Assembly: GCA_015295945.1 (NCBI GenBank)
Contig: DVED01000149.1
Span: 31,909-95,908 of the forward strand
From: Oscillatoriales cyanobacterium M59_W2019_021
GTDB lineage: Bacteria > Cyanobacteriota > Cyanobacteriia > Cyanobacteriales > Geitlerinemataceae
Direction of reading: 5' to 3'
Length of the DNA: 64,000 bases
In this document: positions 52,169 to 61,862 of the stretch, in pieces
How the letters are laid out: every line of letters begins with the position of its first letter
Numbering within the stretch: position 1 is the first letter of the stretch
The notes under the pieces: generated by a model
What the model was told of the DNA's origin: nothing
The model's database searches: none
What the model saw: the letters and a program-made list of their open reading frames with translations, nothing else
Made by a program: the position numbers and the translations under genes

Positions 52169-53518
52169 ATGTCCTCCCCCATCGTAACAGTCGAAACCCT
52201 CAAACAACAGCAAAATTTAACCGTTCGTTCGGCGTCTGCTGACATTGGTTTGCAAGGCACGATCCGCGTTCCGGGAGATAAATCCATTTCTCACCGCGCC
52301 TTGATGCTGGGGGCGATCGCCACAGGAGAAACCTGCATTCGCGGCTTATTATTAGGAGAAGATCCCCGGAGTACGGCAGCTTGTTTTCAAGCGATGGGGG
52401 CGGAAATTTCGCCGCTGAATTCGGAAGAGGTGCGGGTGCGCGGCGTGGGGATGGGGCAGTTGCGAGAACCCCGAGATGTGTTGAATGCGGGGAATTCGGG
52501 AACGACGTTGCGGTTGATGCTGGGATTGCTGGCGTCGCAACCGGGATGCTTCTTTACCGTGACGGGGGACGATTCTTTGCGATCGCGTCCCATGTCCCGC
52601 GTGGTGGTTCCCCTGCAACAAATGGGGGCGCAAATTTGGGGGCGAGAAGCGGGGAAATTCGCGCCGCTAGCCGTGCGGGGACGGCAATTGCAACCCCTAC
52701 ATTACCATTCGCCGATCGCCTCGGCACAGGTCAAATCTTGCATTCTCCTGGCGGGTTTGATGGCAGACGGAGAAACCACCGTCACCGAACCCGCCTTATC
52801 TCGCGATCACAGCGAACGGATGCTCAAAGCCTTCGGTGCCGAAGTGCGCGTCGATCCCGAAACCCACAGTGCTACGGTGGTTGGCGGCTCGCAACTGCAC
52901 GGACAAACTGTCGTCGTACCGGGAGATATCAGTTCGGCAGCGTTTTGGTTGGTGGCAGGTGCGATCGTTCCCGGTTCCGAGTTGGTGGTGGAAAATGTCG
53001 GCGTTAACCCCACCCGCACGGGAATTTTGGAAGCTTTAGCACAAATGGAAGCCGACATAACCTTAGAACATCAGCGCGAAGTTGCCGGGGAACCCGTTGC
53101 CGACATTCGGGTACGCTACAGTCCCCTCAAAGCCTGCGAAATTTCTGGGGAGGTTATTCCCCGGCTGATCGACGAAATTCCCATCCTGGCGGTGGCGGCA
53201 GCGTTGGCTACGGGAACGACGAAAATTCGGGATGCGGCGGAGTTGCGGGTGAAAGAAAGCGATCGCCTTGCCGTGATGGCGAAACAATTGGAAAAAATGG
53301 GGGTAAAGGTGACGGAATACCCTGATGGTTTGGATATCGAAGGTGGGTTTCCCTTGCAAGGCGCCGACGTGGAAAGTTACGGCGATCACCGCATTGCCAT
53401 GAGTTTGGCGATCGCCGCGTTGGCTGCCTCAGATCGAACCACCATTTTCGGCGCCGAAGCGGCTTCGATTTCCTATCCCGATTTTATCGAGACTTTGCGG
53501 GCGATCGTGGGAGAGTAA
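52169..53518 (+). CDS. aroA: 3-phosphoshikimate 1-carboxyvinyltransferase (EPSP synthase)
   Basis: 449 residues with the family landmarks [80 protein letters not shown] and [20 protein letters not shown]. Several of these ([24 protein letters not shown]) resemble class II bacterial EPSP synthases. The active-site loop GNSGTT keeps the Gly that class I enzymes have, not the Ala of the well-known tolerant class II enzyme. It makes EPSP for aromatic amino acids. The ATG has no strong ribosome-binding site. Confidence 0.95.
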   Translation: MSSPIVTVETLKQQQNLTVRSASADIGLQGTIRVPGDKSISHRALMLGAIATGETCIRGLLLGEDPRSTAACFQAMGAEISPLNSEEVRVRGVGMGQLREPRDVLNAGNSGTTLRLMLGLLASQPGCFFTVTGDDSLRSRPMSRVVVPLQQMGAQIWGREAGKFAPLAVRGRQLQPLHYHSPIASAQVKSCILLAGLMADGETTVTEPALSRDHSERMLKAFGAEVRVDPETHSATVVGGSQLHGQTVVVPGDISSAAFWLVAGAIVPGSELVVENVGVNPTRTGILEALAQMEADITLEHQREVAGEPVADIRVRYSPLKACEISGEVIPRLIDEIPILAVAAALATGTTKIRDAAELRVKESDRLAVMAKQLEKMGVKVTEYPDGLDIEGGFPLQGADVESYGDHRIAMSLAIAALAASDRTTIFGAEAASISYPDFIETLRAIVGE

Positions 53519-53521
53519 CTT

Positions 53522-54154
53522 CTAAGGATTTAACAAGTCTGCATCGCCCGGTTGCGGGGGTCTGGGGGGTTGGGGAATCTGTCTCGGAGGATCGTTCTCG
53601 AACGTCGGTTCTGCGGTCGGTTCCGACGTTCTGGCAGCCTCTTCCAGGAGTTGGAGGTACTGGGGATTGTACAGGCTGACGAGGGTGTGGACGAGGGCAT
53701 TTCGCTGCGATCGCGTGAGATTGCGGATGGCTTCGCGATCGCCCATCATCGGGTTATCTCGCAAATCTTCGCTCCCCGGATACACCCCTTCAAACATCAA
53801 TTCATTCTTGCCCAAATAATCTGCTAACGTTAATTTCCAATCCAGGCGATACTGCGGCGGACGCCCCTTGACGTAAATATGGTAGCGAATCAGCCGACCG
53901 ATCAGCGTGCTGTTGGGGTTTACTTCCCCGGTTTCCTGACTGACGTATTCGTTTTCCAGGGGCAAGTCTGGCAGTTGTTCGTAAACTCGGGCTTCTATTT
54001 CGCTGCCGCTCGATCGTTGGGCGATCTGCGGTGGGACGAGTTGGCTGCGGTTGGGAATCGCCTCGGATGCCGATGCGGAAAAGCTGAGGATGATCGACAT
54101 TAGGGCAACGGGGAGGGATCTGGCTAATATTTGTAATTTCAATCGTTGAAACAT
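53522..54154 (-). CDS. Secreted hypothetical protein
   Basis: 210 residues. A Sec signal is clear (LARSLPVALMSIILSFSASA, then SEA). The mature region contains LIRYHIYVKGRPPQYRLDWK, LTLADYLGKNELMFEGVYPG and SQRNALVHTLVSLYNPQYLQ, and ends in a Pro-rich tail. I do not recognise a named family, but composition is convincing for a real exported protein. It converges on aroA with 3 bp between them. Confidence 0.7.
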   Translation of the reverse strand: MFQRLKLQILARSLPVALMSIILSFSASASEAIPNRSQLVPPQIAQRSSGSEIEARVYEQLPDLPLENEYVSQETGEVNPNSTLIGRLIRYHIYVKGRPPQYRLDWKLTLADYLGKNELMFEGVYPGSEDLRDNPMMGDREAIRNLTRSQRNALVHTLVSLYNPQYLQLLEEAARTSEPTAEPTFENDPPRQIPQPPRPPQPGDADLLNP

Positions 54155-54237
54155 GGGGGTAATGAGGTTTTGTATTTAATGCTGCTAGGTTAGCAGTTAT
54201 ATCGAGCAGCTTGAAAACACTAGCCGTTCGGTGGATA

Positions 54238-54272
54238 GGCTGACCGCTGACGGCTGAAAGCTGAAGGCTGAC
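54238..54272. repeat. 7-nt tandem repeat (GGCTGAC/GGCTGAA)
   Basis: Five consecutive heptamers: GGCTGAC, CGCTGAC, GGCTGAA, AGCTGAA, GGCTGAC. It lies 70 bp upstream of the deiminase start. Confidence 0.8.
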
Positions 54273-54341
54273 GAGTTTTGCTCAGATCGATCGCAATCCT
54301 GGTACAACTATAAAGTTGAAGGGACAAATGGCGAGATCGGT

Positions 54342-56612
54342 GTGAGAGTCGAACGGTTGGCGCGATTGTGGCAAAAGTTAAACGGCAGGTATTGCGCGAA
54401 GGAACCCGTGACGGAAACGGCGATCGTTCGCTGGACGCCTTATCCCACGTGGCGGCGGCGCTTGGCAATGGCGGCGGCAGGAAGTGCCGGACTTTTATTC
54501 CTGTCGGAAGGCGTGTTGGCGCGGTTTGCCGTGTCGCCTCCGGCGCCGTGTCGCTGGGTGGCGGCACTGCAACCGAAGTTGCCGGGATTGGGAACGGTAA
54601 AATCCGTGGAAGAGTTGGACGGAATTCGCCACCGCGTGGATGGGGAAATCGATCGCTGCGATAGCAATTTGGCACTCGCCGCGCGAATTCCCGAGGCGCT
54701 TTCGCGCGATACCCTTGCCGTTCAGCAGGAAGCATTCGTTCGCTATCGCCAGGGAATCGAGACTCGGCTGCAACGGGAAGCGGAGGCGCGCCAACATTGG
54801 GACGAGGCGCTGAGTATCGGGGTGAAGGCGATCGAACTGGCAGGGGAAACCAAAGGGGGCAGTCCGTCGCGAGCAGCGGAAATTAAAAATTGGCGGGAAA
54901 CTCAATCCCTGTGGCAGCAAGCGATCGATCGCCTAGAAGAAATTCCCGACGATTCGTTTTTAACCGATTACGTTATCGAGAAAAAGAAGGAATATAAAAA
55001 TTATTTGGCAGTGGTGAGCGATCGCTTGGAAATCGCACAGTTGGCAACGGGTTTTATCTTTTCTGGGGATACCGATCGCGACGGAACGGTGAGCGATCGC
55101 GACTATAAAGGTCGTCAAGTTTGGTCGTGGCAATCGGGGGCGTTGATGCTGTTTAATAATGACGATGATGATGGGAACGGCACGCCGGATTGGGAAGATA
55201 ATAAAGTCAACGGTACGGCAGACGAAGAAGATTTGGCGATCGCGCGGGTGCGCGTGACCTCGGGATTTGCCGGATCTCAATTTATCGTTAAAGTTAACGA
55301 TAAAAGTCGTCCTTATGTCAATTTATTTCAGAAAACCGACGCGGGATGGCAGGCGATCGATCCTACGGGAACTCAACCCCTCGCCGACGCGCCGGAATTA
55401 ATTTTAGGCATCGAAGCCAAACAGTTTGCTTATGGGGATTGGAATGGGGTCGCCACCTTAGAAGCGATCGCCCAACGCAACGGCAGAACGATTACGGGCG
55501 ATCGCATTCAAGTGCGAGTTTCTCCGTGGATTATGTCTCCCAATACCGATCCAGTCAGCGACTTTTTTGTCAGCGATGTGGGCAGCAATCGCGAATTTGT
55601 GGCGCAACTTCAGGAATTGATTCCCCAAACCGGAGCGACGTTAAATGTCGTTCCCGGCGGTCCGACTTGGATGCAGGATACCATGGAAATTGGCTACGTT
55701 CAATTTCCCCATTCTTCTGCTCTAAAAACTGTTTCCAGCGTCCTCAAAGGCAACCGGGGAATGAGTCAAGATGACTACGCGCGATCGCTCCTAAAATCGA
55801 ATTTTGGTTGGTTCCAAATGGGTCAACCTCGCGGCGTTCCTGCCGGACACGGATTGCCCGATTGGTATGGCAATTTAGAAGTAACGCCGCCGTTACCCGG
55901 ATATCCTCTGGGACGATTTTACTACGGTCGATCGGGCGATGTTACGCTACATCCCGATGTGGTTTCATTTCTCAAAGCACAGGACGTTCAAGGACCTCCG
56001 GTGGAGATCGATACCTCGTGGTTACTCATCGGTCACGTCGATGAAATTATTAGTTTTATTCCCACATCAGATGGGCAGTATTTGATGACGATCGCCTCGC
56101 CGGAAGCGGGCGTTCAATTATTACAAGAACTGGCAGAAAAAGGCTATGGAGATTCCCAACTCAATCGCGGATTGAGTACGCAAACAACGGTAAAATCGGC
56201 ATTGGGCGATCGTGAATTTATCGAACACAATTTACGCCTGCAACGTGAATTTCTCAATCCCACGATCGACAAACTCAAACGCGAATTCAAACTGACCGAC
56301 AGCCAAATTATTCGAGTTCCCTCACTCTATGCCACCAACGGTTCGGCGTGGTGGCCTAGCATGGTCAATTCGGTAGTTGTCAACGGTCATTTATTCGTTT
56401 CCGATCCTAAAGGCGTTCTCCTCAATGAGGTAGATTTAACGCAAGAAGTTTTCCGCAATCTGGTATCAACTTCTGGATTAAAAGTGCACTTCATGAACGA
56501 TCGTTACTATCACGAACTCAAAGGCAATACGCACTGCGCCACCAATTCAGCACGGCAAGGCATTTCTCAACCCTTTTGGGAACGATTGAGCGATCGATTG
56601 CGGAAAGAGTGA
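54342..56612 (+). CDS. Membrane-anchored peptidylarginine-deiminase (PAD) family protein
   Basis: 756 residues from a GTG start. One membrane segment lies at about 41-62, then a helical region to ~230. From ~240 the PAD middle domain follows, with calcium-loop sequences (DTDRDGTVSDRD at 243, NDDDDDGNGTPDWEDN). The catalytic domain has all four active-site residues of animal PADs: D446 (WMQDTMEIGY), H565 and D567 (GHVDEIISFIP) and C732 (THCATNS), with spacing close to human PAD4. It would convert arginine to citrulline in proteins, probably calcium-dependent. PADs were reported to have entered animals from cyanobacteria by gene transfer. The N-terminal domain of vertebrate PADs is replaced by the anchor and helices. 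Confidence 0.9.
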   Translation: MRVERLARLWQKLNGRYCAKEPVTETAIVRWTPYPTWRRRLAMAAAGSAGLLFLSEGVLARFAVSPPAPCRWVAALQPKLPGLGTVKSVEELDGIRHRVDGEIDRCDSNLALAARIPEALSRDTLAVQQEAFVRYRQGIETRLQREAEARQHWDEALSIGVKAIELAGETKGGSPSRAAEIKNWRETQSLWQQAIDRLEEIPDDSFLTDYVIEKKKEYKNYLAVVSDRLEIAQLATGFIFSGDTDRDGTVSDRDYKGRQVWSWQSGALMLFNNDDDDGNGTPDWEDNKVNGTADEEDLAIARVRVTSGFAGSQFIVKVNDKSRPYVNLFQKTDAGWQAIDPTGTQPLADAPELILGIEAKQFAYGDWNGVATLEAIAQRNGRTITGDRIQVRVSPWIMSPNTDPVSDFFVSDVGSNREFVAQLQELIPQTGATLNVVPGGPTWMQDTMEIGYVQFPHSSALKTVSSVLKGNRGMSQDDYARSLLKSNFGWFQMGQPRGVPAGHGLPDWYGNLEVTPPLPGYPLGRFYYGRSGDVTLHPDVVSFLKAQDVQGPPVEIDTSWLLIGHVDEIISFIPTSDGQYLMTIASPEAGVQLLQELAEKGYGDSQLNRGLSTQTTVKSALGDREFIEHNLRLQREFLNPTIDKLKREFKLTDSQIIRVPSLYATNGSAWWPSMVNSVVVNGHLFVSDPKGVLLNEVDLTQEVFRNLVSTSGLKVHFMNDRYYHELKGNTHCATNSARQGISQPFWERLSDRLRKE

Positions 56613-56642
56613 TAGGGGTTATTGGTTATTAGCACCATTTCT

Positions 56643-58193
56643 TTAAAATGAAAAGGTGGTGCGAATTGTCCCAATAACGACATCATCGTTACTCGAATCT
56701 TGATTGGGATTCGGCAACCAAATTAACCCCGGAGTCAGAGAAATATAATCATTTAGCTGAAGTTTGTAGAAAGCTTCGAGATGCCAAGCGAGATCGTCCT
56801 CAAAAAAATCGTTGTTTTCTTCTAAGTCAGTGAGTGTGGGTTGCAGTCCGAAAATAAGACCGCCTAAATTGCCCTCACCACCCACATCTGGGAATGCCAA
56901 AGCGATCGCCCCATTCCAGATATCGCCATTAAGATTATCGCGATCAACTTGAATTCTCGTATAACCTCCCCAGGCACTTAGATGAACGTTTTGCGCGAAT
57001 TTCCACGCCAGTTGCAAACCCAGAGAGTGACTGTTGATGCCATTGGTCGTCCCGATGCCGTTGGCGATGCGGGTTCCCGCGAAACCGAAATCCGTATCGT
57101 CGAAGTTTCCGCCGCCGTTGTTAAAGGCAAAGTTACCCGGACTGAAATAGCCGTAATTATAAGTCACCGCCACCCCAAACGCCTCGCTAGGGGTGTAGGT
57201 CGCTTGCGTGAGGACGGCGAAGTCTCCATTGAATAAGCCGTTACCCGCCCTTGGGTCTTCAGCATTGGCGGCGAGATAACCCGTGGAAAACTGCAATTGA
57301 TCGCTGGGTTTGAAGTTTAAGCCAATTCCGGCACCACCGCCGAGGCGATAAATGGGATTGTACTGTGCGAAGGCACTCAGTGCGCCATTTCCGCCATCAC
57401 CGTCATCGAAGTAGGGATTGAGAGTGGGAACGAAATCGGCAAAGCGAGTTCCGTTGGCGGCGAGGGTCAAGTCCAAACGATCGCCCACAGGCACGGTATA
57501 AGCGAGAGTATCCAGCCTGACACTATTGCCAGAATCGCCAAACACTTGGGCGGCGAGAACCCCCTCCGCAGAGGTTCCAAAGTCAATATCGTTGTTGACT
57601 CCGGTGAGTCGGTAGGGATCGCTGTTCCCAGCTTGGAGGCGGGTCAGCAACAGATCGTCTCCGGTCAAACTGGTGTGGAGTTCCAAGCGAACTCGGTCTT
57701 GAAACACCGCTTCGTCGCTGCCATCGTTCCCCAAGGCAACGGCGAGGTTAAAGATGGCTTCGCCTTGGAGTTTCGTGGTGGTGGAAAATTGGTTGGCTTC
57801 CAGTTCCGAAACTCTTGCTTCCAGTGCGTCTGTGCGACCCCGCAGGGTAGCGAGTTCGGCGGCGAATTCTTCCTGCAAGCGGCGAATGGTAGCTAAGTTT
57901 TCTGGGTCGAGGGTGTCGCTACCGCCAGCCAGTTCTAAAATTCGATCGAGGCAGGTGTTGAGTCCGGCGGCAAATTCGTAGCGGGTGAGGGCGCGATTGC
58001 CGCGATAGGTGCTGTCGGGGTATCCAGCGATACAGCCGTAGCGTTCCACCAGGGATTGAAGGGCGGGGAATGCCCAATCGGTCGGCTGTACGTCGCTGAG
58101 TTGGGAGACGGAGGTAACTTGGGCGTTGAGGGATTGGGGGAGAAAACTGGTGAATAGGGTGGCAGCCAGAAGGGTGAAAGATTTGTAGCGCAT
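56643..58193 (-). CDS. SLH-domain porin (iron-uptake/OprB type)
   Basis: 516 residues from the ATG at 58193; a start 10 codons upstream is open. A signal peptide (FTLLAATLFTSFLPQSLNA) is followed by an SLH domain (VQPTDWAFPALQSLVERYGC, IAGYPDSTYRGNRALTRYEF), a short coiled coil (LEARVSELEANQ) and a beta-barrel rich in alternating residues ending in TIRTTFSF with a C-terminal Phe. Cyanobacterial porins of this type bind the wall through the SLH domain and pass ions and small solutes, and have been linked to iron uptake. The gene lies between the deiminase and the RTX protein. Confidence 0.92.
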   Translation of the reverse strand: MRYKSFTLLAATLFTSFLPQSLNAQVTSVSQLSDVQPTDWAFPALQSLVERYGCIAGYPDSTYRGNRALTRYEFAAGLNTCLDRILELAGGSDTLDPENLATIRRLQEEFAAELATLRGRTDALEARVSELEANQFSTTTKLQGEAIFNLAVALGNDGSDEAVFQDRVRLELHTSLTGDDLLLTRLQAGNSDPYRLTGVNNDIDFGTSAEGVLAAQVFGDSGNSVRLDTLAYTVPVGDRLDLTLAANGTRFADFVPTLNPYFDDGDGGNGALSAFAQYNPIYRLGGGAGIGLNFKPSDQLQFSTGYLAANAEDPRAGNGLFNGDFAVLTQATYTPSEAFGVAVTYNYGYFSPGNFAFNNGGGNFDDTDFGFAGTRIANGIGTTNGINSHSLGLQLAWKFAQNVHLSAWGGYTRIQVDRDNLNGDIWNGAIALAFPDVGGEGNLGGLIFGLQPTLTDLEENNDFFEDDLAWHLEAFYKLQLNDYISLTPGLIWLPNPNQDSSNDDVVIGTIRTTFSF

Positions 58194-58250
58194 GGGTATT
58201 GCTCGAGAGTAAATGATCGTCAACGGCGATGTAGTGGGAAATTTTAAGAG

Positions 58251-61200
58251 TTAGACAAATTGAAAGGGAGCCAAGTCGAAATTCTCTTCAATTCGACCGA
58301 AAAGGCGTCCTTCATCGACAACTCCCGAGTCGCTAAATTGAATCAGTGCGAGGTATTTTATTTCGGTTCCCATTGTCGTTGCCAGGGTAGCGTCGCTCGT
58401 GTAGCCTCCAATTTTGAATTTACCCAGTCCAAATCCTTCTTTTTGGGTAAATTCAACGGTCAACGAATCTTTAGAAATGCCGGACAAACTTATGATGTCA
58501 TCGTTGATATCGAAGTCGGTAATGATATCGGCCTCACCTTTATTGGACGGTAGCTCGTCGTCGATCGAGAAGACAAAATTATCGTTACCCCGACCTCCAG
58601 TCAGGGTATCTATTCCTGAACCTCCAATCAGGATATCCTCGCCAGCATCACCTTGAAGACTATCACTTCCAGAACCTCCTATGAGAGTGTCATTACCACT
58701 ATCTCCACGCAGTGAGTCTTTACCTTCTGATCCTGTAAAGTAATCGTTACCAGCTCCAGTAAATCGGATATCCCCAGCAGCTACATTGATAGTCGAAGAA
58801 CCATCAATTTTATCATCGCGATGATATCCCAATACAATGTCATCTTTATCTCCCTTTTGCAAAATAAGATACGAAGGTGTAAAAGATTCTATATCTCCTT
58901 TTTTAGGATCTTTTATAAATAAAATTCCTTTAGGATTAGTAGAGTCTGTTGTGCGAATCGACAAATTTTTTAAATTTAAATCTTCTATCTTTTCTAAATT
59001 GAAATAAGAAGACATTCCTAATAAATCTATGAGTCCAAGTTTATCTGAGGACACAAAATTGGCTGGGCTATCTTGTAATAACTTTGCAAAGACATTAATT
59101 ACCCATCCATGTTCGGTTCCAAAATCTAGACCTACCTGTCGTGTTCCACGCTCGCCAAAATCAACTTCATAATATTCATCAGCATAAGATGCAAACTGTT
59201 TGTTTCCTGCTAAACTTCCACTCCCTACAAAAGCACGTGAAAATGTAGAGACATTAGCAAATGGCTCTAAACTATCTTTCCCAGGATTACTTCCATCTAA
59301 GTCATACCCACCTACCAGGAACAAGTTCGACTCTGAAGCTGGATCGAGGGCTGTAATGGTTCGGACACCCTCTGCATTCGGAGCAATCACATCATTGCCA
59401 GCCCGATTTTTTCCTGTTTTATAGATACGACCAATTTCGCTCGCGACTAAAGAACCCAAACTATGACCGACCAGATTCAGACTTTGGAGAGCCGCATTTC
59501 CATCAATGCCATAAGCTCTCAACGTATTCACTGCATACTCTGCCACATGAGCAATCCAAGATGCAGCGAAGTAGTTGCCTATTCCATCTGATTCCGGACC
59601 TGAATTAAATATATTACCAAAAATTTTTTCTACTGGATTATTATAAGCAGCCTCTCGCCAATCGATCATGAGAACCCGATCGTTAGGACGCTTCTCTTTT
59701 ATCTGTTGGGCAACATCATTTAGGTCTCCTGGATTGTCTGTCTCATCATCACTATTAGCTGTCCAACCATGAATCACAACCCATGTTTGCTCTAGTTTAT
59801 CTGGATCTGGATTAGCAATTTCACGAGTAGCAACCTGACGACAATCTATAGCTTTTTTCTCTCCACCTTCTTCTTCACAACAATCTATAGTTTCTTGATC
59901 ACTATCATTTTTTTTACACTTTTCTCTACGTTGTATGACTTCTGGCAATAAAACATCTCCATCCGGTAATCCTCCTGTAATAAATTGAATATTTTTAAAC
60001 TGACTATCAGAGAAGTAATTCGCGGGCTGAGTTCGATCGCCCTTATAAGGTTCGTCAAGACCCGTAAAAATATTAATTTTGGTATCCCCAAATCCTAACG
60101 CACGTAAATCAGCAGAACTTTGAATCGCCGAACCATCAGAGCGAATCGTCACGTCAAAGGTTCGCCTTTCGCCGGGTTGAACTCCCAAAAAACGATCCTG
60201 CGAGATTCCCTTAATTATTCCATTACGATCGTCTAGCACAAAAATATTAATCCCAGTGCTAATGGCATTCAAACCCGTCGATATTGCTTCTACAATATTG
60301 GAACTATCCGAACTGAGGACTGTTGCCGTGCCAAAACCCAGATCGTTAGCTACCAAATTTTGATACGTTCCCAGACGATCGCCTGTCACCGCAAAAATGG
60401 GGATCAAATCCGCCTCAACCAAAGCTTTACGAACATCTGCCACACTGGGGTAATCCTCACCCGTGCCCGGTGGATTTCCATCCAACACCGCATCTAGGTT
60501 GTTGGGCGTAAAAATTCCCGCTGCCGCACCATCTCCCGCTCGATGATAAGTTTCATCCGTTGCCAGCACTACCACGCGCCGCGAGCCATCGCGGAAACCA
60601 ATGCCAGCGTCCCGCTTGGCAACTTGTAACAATGCCTCCAGTTGCGCTTCCGGACTGTCATTCCCCGCCTTTTCTGTCACCAGTGCAAACAGATTATTAA
60701 TGGAGAGGGAAAATTGGTCTTCATTGTCGGTTAACTGTTGATTGGTAAAGTAGACATAATCTCCTGGCAATCCAAATGGTTCGATCGGTTTATCTACGAA
60801 CGTACCAATCCCAAACAATGAATCCGGTTGTTCGGTTTCGATGGAATCCACTAAATCCGCAACCAACGACTGCAAAACTGGTATGTCGTCAATAAACGAA
60901 CCGGACAAATCTTGCAGCAAGAAAATATCGAGGGGCAATTTCTCGAGATCCCCTTCACCTGCCCGAGGTTGCCGCGATGATCGCACCTCGGGTTCCCCCG
61001 TTGCCGCACCACCGGGAACCGTGACGGTAATGGGGATCGTAATTTCTTCGCCCGGTGGTAAAAAGACATCGATCGACTCTGCCGACACCAAATTCCCCGG
61101 CGTCACGGCAAAGTTAGCGACATCATTATCCAAAACCTGCAAAATCGCCGAACTGCGATCGCCCAAAGTTGCACCCCCAGTGGGTTCCGTCAGCGTCAAA

Positions 61201-61862
61201 CCAACCGTTTCCAAACCCTCGATCGACGCATCCTCAAAAATGGTCACCGGAACGGTTTTTTCCAGTTCCCCATCGGCAAATGTCACTAGAACCGACGTAT
61301 TGTCATAATCTTCCCCCGCCGTTGCCGTTCCGCCACCCAGGGTCATTGTCACGCTGACTTCGCCCAAACCGCCGCCCGATCGCACTAGCGTCACTGTTTG
61401 GACGGGCAAACCAAACTCAATTCCCGTAAACTGACTCGCCGCAAAGGAAATCGAACCCGGTCGTTCGTCGTCAATAATGGTGACATTTGCCTTATCCACC
61501 TCACCACGACGTACGCCCGCAACGTCGTCGATCCTCACCTCAAAAACCTCGTCTTCCTCGATCTGGCGATCATCAAAGAAGGCGATCGGGACGACTTTTT
61601 CGATTTCCCCCTCCTCGAAAATGACGGTAATGCTCTCACCGTCGTAATCTTCCCCCTCACGCGCACTCCTGGAACGCAAAGACACAACTGCGCCCGCACG
61701 TCCGGTATTATCCAAACTGCGCCGCAGCGTCACTGGAACAATCGGAGTCCCGTCTTCGATTCCAGCAAATTCGCTGGCACCAAATTCGAGAATGCCCGCG
61801 CCCACCTCTTCAGGAGCGGTGGAGATGCCGTACAGTTCGAGGAAACGATCGAGATTTGCCAT
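58251..61862 (-). CDS. Calx-beta / integrin beta-I-like / lipase / RTX multidomain exoprotein
   Basis: 1203 residues, no N-terminal signal, consistent with type I secretion. Order: two Calx-beta domains (~25-130 and ~137-248); a beta-I-like VWA domain at ~309-535 with the MIDAS DLSGS (Asp318, Ser320, Ser322) and integrin-type motifs (FGIGTFVDKPIEPF, DSPEAQLEALLQVA, LATDETYHRAGDG, YPSVADVRKAL, VLSSDSSNIV); a Cys-rich spacer (~649-674); a pancreatic-lipase-like domain (~690-930, WVVIHGW, GHSLG with Ser801, LDPAS with Asp840, TEHGW with His918); and RTX repeats (~1035-1095, GGSGSDSLQGDAGED). DNA of the lipase half is distinctly AT-rich. It is probably a calcium-dependent adhesin or secreted enzyme; activity is inferred. 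Confidence 0.88.
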   Translation of the reverse strand: MANLDRFLELYGISTAPEEVGAGILEFGASEFAGIEDGTPIVPVTLRRSLDNTGRAGAVVSLRSRSAREGEDYDGESITVIFEEGEIEKVVPIAFFDDRQIEEDEVFEVRIDDVAGVRRGEVDKANVTIIDDERPGSISFAASQFTGIEFGLPVQTVTLVRSGGGLGEVSVTMTLGGGTATAGEDYDNTSVLVTFADGELEKTVPVTIFEDASIEGLETVGLTLTEPTGGATLGDRSSAILQVLDNDVANFAVTPGNLVSAESIDVFLPPGEEITIPITVTVPGGAATGEPEVRSSRQPRAGEGDLEKLPLDIFLLQDLSGSFIDDIPVLQSLVADLVDSIETEQPDSLFGIGTFVDKPIEPFGLPGDYVYFTNQQLTDNEDQFSLSINNLFALVTEKAGNDSPEAQLEALLQVAKRDAGIGFRDGSRRVVVLATDETYHRAGDGAAAGIFTPNNLDAVLDGNPPGTGEDYPSVADVRKALVEADLIPIFAVTGDRLGTYQNLVANDLGFGTATVLSSDSSNIVEAISTGLNAISTGINIFVLDDRNGIIKGISQDRFLGVQPGERRTFDVTIRSDGSAIQSSADLRALGFGDTKINIFTGLDEPYKGDRTQPANYFSDSQFKNIQFITGGLPDGDVLLPEVIQRREKCKKNDSDQETIDCCEEEGGEKKAIDCRQVATREIANPDPDKLEQTWVVIHGWTANSDDETDNPGDLNDVAQQIKEKRPNDRVLMIDWREAAYNNPVEKIFGNIFNSGPESDGIGNYFAASWIAHVAEYAVNTLRAYGIDGNAALQSLNLVGHSLGSLVASEIGRIYKTGKNRAGNDVIAPNAEGVRTITALDPASESNLFLVGGYDLDGSNPGKDSLEPFANVSTFSRAFVGSGSLAGNKQFASYADEYYEVDFGERGTRQVGLDFGTEHGWVINVFAKLLQDSPANFVSSDKLGLIDLLGMSSYFNLEKIEDLNLKNLSIRTTDSTNPKGILFIKDPKKGDIESFTPSYLILQKGDKDDIVLGYHRDDKIDGSSTINVAAGDIRFTGAGNDYFTGSEGKDSLRGDSGNDTLIGGSGSDSLQGDAGEDILIGGSGIDTLTGGRGNDNFVFSIDDELPSNKGEADIITDFDINDDIISLSGISKDSLTVEFTQKEGFGLGKFKIGGYTSDATLATTMGTEIKYLALIQFSDSGVVDEGRLFGRIEENFDLAPFQFV

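Noticed and set aside
52169..53518. aroA as a class II glyphosate-tolerant type
   Set aside because: Several motifs look class II, but the loop keeps GNSGTT with Gly rather than Ala; tolerance cannot be claimed from this.
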